A DNA stretch of 64,000 nt from Paraburkholderia sp. BL25I1N1 (GTDB lineage: Bacteria > Pseudomonadota > Gammaproteobacteria > Burkholderiales > Burkholderiaceae): the NCBI RefSeq assembly GCF_003002025.1, contig NZ_PVZB01000014.1, positions 124,001-188,000 of the forward strand, given 5' to 3'. This document shows positions 60,736 to 64,000 of the stretch, piece after piece (within the stretch, counting starts at the first letter, position 1; every line of letters starts with the position of its first letter). The translations under genes were made by a program, and so were the position numbers. The notes beneath the pieces were generated by a model, which searched no databases, was not told the origin of the DNA, and worked only from the letters and a program-made list of their open reading frames with translations.

Positions 60736-61920
60736 ATGAATTTCAATGAATATCCGATCGAGTCGCTGATGTACATCACGAACCGGCCCGAAATCGTTTT
60801 CACGCACGGCAAAGGCTCGTGGCTCTACGACAACAACGGCAAGCGATATCTGGACTTCATCCAGGGTTGGGCGGTCAACAGCCTCGGCCATTGCAACGAC
60901 GGCATGATCGAAGCGCTGAACAAGCAGGCGCAATTGCTGATCAACCCATCGCCGGCTTTCTACAACCAGCCGATGGCGCAGCTCGCCGACCTGCTCACGC
61001 AACATAGCTGCTTCGACAAAGTGTTCTTCGCGAACAGCGGCGCCGAAGCCAACGAAGGCGCGATCAAGCTCGCCCGCAAGTGGGGTAAGAAATTCAAGGA
61101 CGGCGCGTTCGAGATCATCACGTTCGATCACAGCTTCCACGGCCGCACGCTCGCCACCATGTCGGCGAGCGGCAAGCCGGGCTGGGACACGATCTACGCA
61201 CCGCAAGTGCCGGGCTTCCCGAAGGCGGACCTGAACGACATCGCGTCGGTGGAAAAACTGATCAACGCGAAAACCGTTGCCGTGATGCTGGAACCGATTC
61301 AGGGCGAAGGCGGCGTGATTCCCGCCACCCGCGAGTTCATGCAGCAACTGCGCGAGTTGACGAAGAAGCACAACCTGTTGCTGATCGTCGATGAAGTCCA
61401 AAGCGGCTGCGGCCGTGCCGGCACGCTGTTCGCGTACGAACTGTCGGGCATCGAGCCGGACATCATGACGCTCGGCAAGGGCATCGGCGGCGGCGTGCCG
61501 CTCGCGGCACTGCTCTCGAAGGCGGAGGTCGCCATATTCGAAGCGGGCGACCAGGGCGGCACCTACAACGGCAATCCGCTGATGACCGCGGTCGGCTACT
61601 CGGTGATTTCGCAACTCACGGCGCCGGGCTTCCTCGAAGGCGTGCGGGCGCGCGGCGAGTATCTGCGCGCGAAGCTGCTGGAGTTGTCGGAAGAGCGCGG
61701 CTTCAAGGGCGAACGCGGTGAAGGGTTGCTGCGCGCGCTGCTGCTCGGCAAGGACATCGGCAACCAGATCGTCGAAAAGGCGCGCGACATGCAGCCCGAC
61801 GGTCTGTTGCTGAACGCGGCGCGTCCGAACCTGCTGCGCTTCATGCCGGCGCTGAACGTGACGAACGAAGAAATCGACCAGATGATGGCGATGTTGCGTT
61901 CGATTCTCGACACGCTGTAA
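60736..61920 (+). CDS. Acetylornithine-type aminotransferase (class III)
   Basis: A 394-residue class III PLP aminotransferase. Markers: WLYDNNGKRYLDFIQGWAVN near the N-terminus, FANSGAEANEGAIKLARKW, FDHSFHGRTLATMSASGK, VMLEPIQGEGGVIPATREF, VDEVQSGCGRAGTLFAYEL, and the PLP lysine in TLGKGIGGGVPLAALLSK. The whole is like ArgD/acetylornithine or N-succinyl-diaminopimelate transaminase. The start MNFNEYPIESLMYITNRP is at 60736. Followed by a GNAT gene after 18 bases; co-transcription is likely. Confidence 0.92.
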   Translation: MNFNEYPIESLMYITNRPEIVFTHGKGSWLYDNNGKRYLDFIQGWAVNSLGHCNDGMIEALNKQAQLLINPSPAFYNQPMAQLADLLTQHSCFDKVFFANSGAEANEGAIKLARKWGKKFKDGAFEIITFDHSFHGRTLATMSASGKPGWDTIYAPQVPGFPKADLNDIASVEKLINAKTVAVMLEPIQGEGGVIPATREFMQQLRELTKKHNLLLIVDEVQSGCGRAGTLFAYELSGIEPDIMTLGKGIGGGVPLAALLSKAEVAIFEAGDQGGTYNGNPLMTAVGYSVISQLTAPGFLEGVRARGEYLRAKLLELSEERGFKGERGEGLLRALLLGKDIGNQIVEKARDMQPDGLLLNAARPNLLRFMPALNVTNEEIDQMMAMLRSILDTL

Positions 61921-61938
61921 CCGAACAGGACCGCGCGT

Positions 61939-62409
61939 ATGACGACGAGCGCAACGCTATCGATCCGCCGCTTCGAAGCGAGCGACACCGATGTCGTGGT
62001 CGCACTGTGGCAGCAAGCCTTCCCCGAGTACCGGGACGTCACGAGGCCGCAGCGCAATCCGCATCTGTCGATCGCCAACAAGCTGGCGACGCAGCCGGAA
62101 CTGTTCTTTGTCGCGGTGCTCGACGAGCGCATCGTCGGCACGGTGATGGGCGGCTATGACGGCCACCGCGGCTGGCTGTATTCGCTCGCGGTGGATGAGT
62201 CGCTGCGTCGTCACGGGATCGGCACGCGGCTCGTCGCGCATGTCGAAAACGCGTTGACGGAGCGAGGCTGTCCGAAGCTGAATCTGCAGGTGTTGTCCGC
62301 GAAAGCCGACGTCCGTGCGTTTTACGAGGCGCTCGGTTATCGCGCCGATGCTGTGATCAGCCTCGGCAAGCGTCTGGGTGAGTTTGCGGACGCGGTGCCT
62401 GCCGCCTGA
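61939..62409 (+). CDS. GNAT family N-acetyltransferase
   Basis: A 156-residue acetyl-CoA-dependent transferase. It has the GNAT fold: LSIRRFEASDTDVVVALWQQ, ELFFVAVLDERIVGTVMGGY, then LYSLAVDESLRRHGIGTRLV, the acetyl-CoA pyrophosphate motif R-x-x-G-I/A-G-x-x-L, and NLQVLSAKADVRAFYEALGY. Substrate is unknown, though being next to an ornithine-type aminotransferase gene suggests an amino-acid-related amine. A terminator follows at 62431-62466. Confidence 0.9.
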   Translation: MTTSATLSIRRFEASDTDVVVALWQQAFPEYRDVTRPQRNPHLSIANKLATQPELFFVAVLDERIVGTVMGGYDGHRGWLYSLAVDESLRRHGIGTRLVAHVENALTERGCPKLNLQVLSAKADVRAFYEALGYRADAVISLGKRLGEFADAVPAA

Positions 62410-62430
62410 TTCGAGCCACGCCAAATAGAC

Positions 62431-62466
62431 AAAGGCCGCATGCGTTTTCGCGCATGCGGCCTTTTT
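62431..62466. terminator. Rho-independent terminator (bidirectional)
   Basis: Fourteen-bp stem AAAGGCCGCATGCG / CGCATGCGGCCTTT with loop TTTTCG and flanking A and T runs. Separates the GNAT gene from leftward livF. Confidence 0.92.
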
Positions 62467-62517
62467 CGTAGGCAGAGCAAACTAAACGGGCTTATTCACC
62501 CGACTCATTCGCCCAAC

Positions 62518-63234
62518 TCATTCACCCAAATACGCCGCCCGCACTTTCGGATCATCCAGCATCTGCTTCGCGTCACCCGACATCGTGACCAGACCCGAGT
62601 CCATCACGTAGCCGCGATTCGCCGCCTGCAGCGCGAGACGCGCGTTCTGTTCGACCAGCAGCACGGTCATGCCTTCAGCCGAGATCGCCCGCACCACTTC
62701 GAAAATCTTCTCGACCATGATCGGCGACAGACCCATCGACGGCTCGTCCAGCAGCAACAGCTTCGGACGCGAGATGATCGCGCGCGCCATCGCCAGCATT
62801 TGCTGTTCTCCGCCCGAAAGCGTGCCGGCGTACTGGGCCGCACGTTCTTTCAGACGCGGGAAGAAGCCGAACATGCGATCCACGTCCGCCTTGATGCCGT
62901 CCGTATCCGTACGCAGATAAGCGCCCATCTGCATGTTCTCGACGATCGACATGCGCGCGAAGATGCCGCGCCCTTCCGGCACCATCGCGAGACCCTTCTT
63001 GAGCAGCAGATGCGGCGGCACGCCCTTGATCGACTCGCCCATGTACTCGATGTCGCCGATCGTGTACGGCTTGAGACCGGTGATCGCCTTCATTGTCGTG
63101 GTCTTGCCCGCGCCGTTCGCGCCGATCAGTGTGACCAGCTCGCCCTGCGCAACCTCGAGGTCAATCCCCTTGACTGCCTGGATGCCACCGTAATTGACCT
63201 GCAGGCCCTTGATTTTCAACATTGCTGTAGCCAT
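62518..63234 (-). CDS. livF: Branched-chain amino acid ABC transporter ATPase LivF
   Basis: A 238-residue ABC ATPase. Walker A is GANGAGKTTTMK, the signature LSGGEQQMLAMARA, and Walker B LLLDEPSMGLSP. It begins MATAMLKIKGLQVNYGGIQA. The LivF hallmarks are the L-D-E-P-S-M-G-L-S-P Walker B and the LLVEQNARLALQAANRGYVM switch region. It shares one base with livG: livF starts at 63234, where livG ends. It powers branched-chain amino acid uptake with LivG, LivM, LivH and a binding protein; the other subunits are outside the window. Confidence 0.96.
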   Translation of the reverse strand: MATAMLKIKGLQVNYGGIQAVKGIDLEVAQGELVTLIGANGAGKTTTMKAITGLKPYTIGDIEYMGESIKGVPPHLLLKKGLAMVPEGRGIFARMSIVENMQMGAYLRTDTDGIKADVDRMFGFFPRLKERAAQYAGTLSGGEQQMLAMARAIISRPKLLLLDEPSMGLSPIMVEKIFEVVRAISAEGMTVLLVEQNARLALQAANRGYVMDSGLVTMSGDAKQMLDDPKVRAAYLGE

Positions 63235-64000
63235 TAGTGGACCCCCGCACCCAGATAAGCTTCGATCACCTTCGGATCCTTCTGCACGTCCTGCGGCAGA
63301 CCTTGCGCAATCACCTTGCCGTAGTCGAGCACCGTCATCTGGTTGCACAGACCCATCACGAGCTTCACATCGTGCTCGATCAGCAGAATCGTCTTGCCGT
63401 CCGCGCGGATCTTGTCGAGCAGCTTGGTCAGCTCGACCTTTTCCGTCGCGTTCATGCCGGCGGCCGGTTCGTCCAGCGCGAGCAGCTTCGGATCGGTTGC
63501 CAGCGCGCGCGCGATTTCCAGTCGACGCTGGTGGCCGTACGACAGGTTGCGCGACGTGTAGTCCGCGTACTGCGCAATGCCCACGTATTCCAGCAGTTCG
63601 ATCGCGCGTTCCTTGATCTCGCGCTCTTCCTTGCGCTCGGCCGGCGTCTGGAACACCGCACCCAGCAGGCCGTGCTTGGTGCGCACGTGGCGCCCGACCA
63701 TCACGTTTTCCAGCGCGGTCATGCCGCCGAACAGACGGATGTTCTGGAACGTGCGCGCGATGCCGGCTTTCGCCACCTGATACACCGCGGTCGGCGTGTA
63801 GTTCTCGCCGTCGAGCTTGAACTCGCCCGAATCCGGCGTGTACAGGCCCGTGATCACGTTGAAGAAGGTCGTCTTGCCGGCGCCGTTCGGGCCGATCAAA
63901 CCGTAAATCTGGCCGGACTTGATTTCAAGCCCGACGTCGGACAGCGCCTGCAAACCGCCGAAGCGTTTGTTGGCCCCTTTCACCGACAGTCGAATGTTAT
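63234..64000 (-). CDS. livG: Branched-chain amino acid ABC transporter ATPase LivG, 5' end outside window
   Basis: The visible 255 codons cover nearly the whole protein. Walker A is GPNGAGKTTFFN, the signature LSYGHQRRLEIARALA, Walker B LLALDEPAAGMNATE, and the H-loop ILLIEHDVKLVMGLCNQMTV. The window ends in NIRLSVKGANKRFGGLQALS, close to the usual LivG N-terminus, so only a few residues are missing. It overlaps livF by one base, the usual operon order livG-livF. Confidence 0.95.
   Translation of the reverse strand, partial: NIRLSVKGANKRFGGLQALSDVGLEIKSGQIYGLIGPNGAGKTTFFNVITGLYTPDSGEFKLDGENYTPTAVYQVAKAGIARTFQNIRLFGGMTALENVMVGRHVRTKHGLLGAVFQTPAERKEEREIKERAIELLEYVGIAQYADYTSRNLSYGHQRRLEIARALATDPKLLALDEPAAGMNATEKVELTKLLDKIRADGKTILLIEHDVKLVMGLCNQMTVLDYGKVIAQGLPQDVQKDPKVIEAYLGAGVH

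Overview
The window looks like chromosome 1 of a Burkholderiales bacterium, most likely Paraburkholderia or a close relative. The evidence is the uniformly GC-rich backbone with strong C/G third positions, and typical Burkholderia gene neighbourhoods: hemL-ribD-ribE-ribBA-ribH-nusB, trmB-uppP, a gsi/dpp peptide importer with isoaspartyl peptidase, and livG-livF. This is inference from gene content; no 16S gene is present.

Layout. (1) 1-4031: right part of a small integrated element, read leftward: tyrosine integrase, tiny ORFs, AlpA-type regulator, HTH protein, replication-like protein, a cluster of four 15-bp dyads and small unknown genes. It seems to end at a tRNA-Ser 3'-end-like att scar. 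(2) 4032-5930: a second accessory patch with a toxin-like protein and a DUF4279 immunity-like partner, then a 36-codon integrase stump. (3) 6216-25769: core genome: RidA, a Bcr/CflA exporter, a frameshifted EVE-like gene, hemL, the riboflavin cluster with nusB, aminotransferase, lytic transglycosylase, ubiD, LysE exporter, serine/threonine dehydratase-like enzyme, DUF2520 protein, YggT and a lipoprotein. (4) 26430-35036: an island of visibly lower GC bracketed by a 45-bp repeat of the 5' half of tRNA-Gly(CCC). It holds a complete retron (promoter, candidate msr-msd RNA, nucleoside-deoxyribosyltransferase-like effector, reverse transcriptase), then an unknown, possibly PIN-like protein, a trypsin-like protease, a predicted nuclease-like protein, and an XRE-ImmA metallopeptidase paired with an unknown protein. 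I see no integrase in it. (5) 35689-64000: core genome again: trmB, uppP, hemN, tRNA-Leu(CAA), amino acid permease, poxB, a ten-kilobase peptide import and hydrolysis operon under an RpiR regulator, rsuA, a CDP-glucoseen-reductase-like flavoprotein, a HEPN/Abi-like gene, an ornithine-type aminotransferase and livF-livG, the last cut by the window edge.

How the parts work together. ribD, ribE, ribBA and ribH supply most of the riboflavin pathway; the GTP cyclohydrolase II half of RibBA lacks its zinc cysteines, so that step probably comes from elsewhere. The gsi operon couples peptide uptake to isoaspartyl, P1 and M55 D-aminopeptidases, suggesting catabolism of unusual peptides. The tRNA-Gly island is best read as an anti-phage defence island. 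The retron, related to the Retron-Eco1 (Ec86) type with an NDT-like effector, is the most interesting system here, because a good sigma70-type promoter starts exactly where the predicted a1 arm of its RNA begins.
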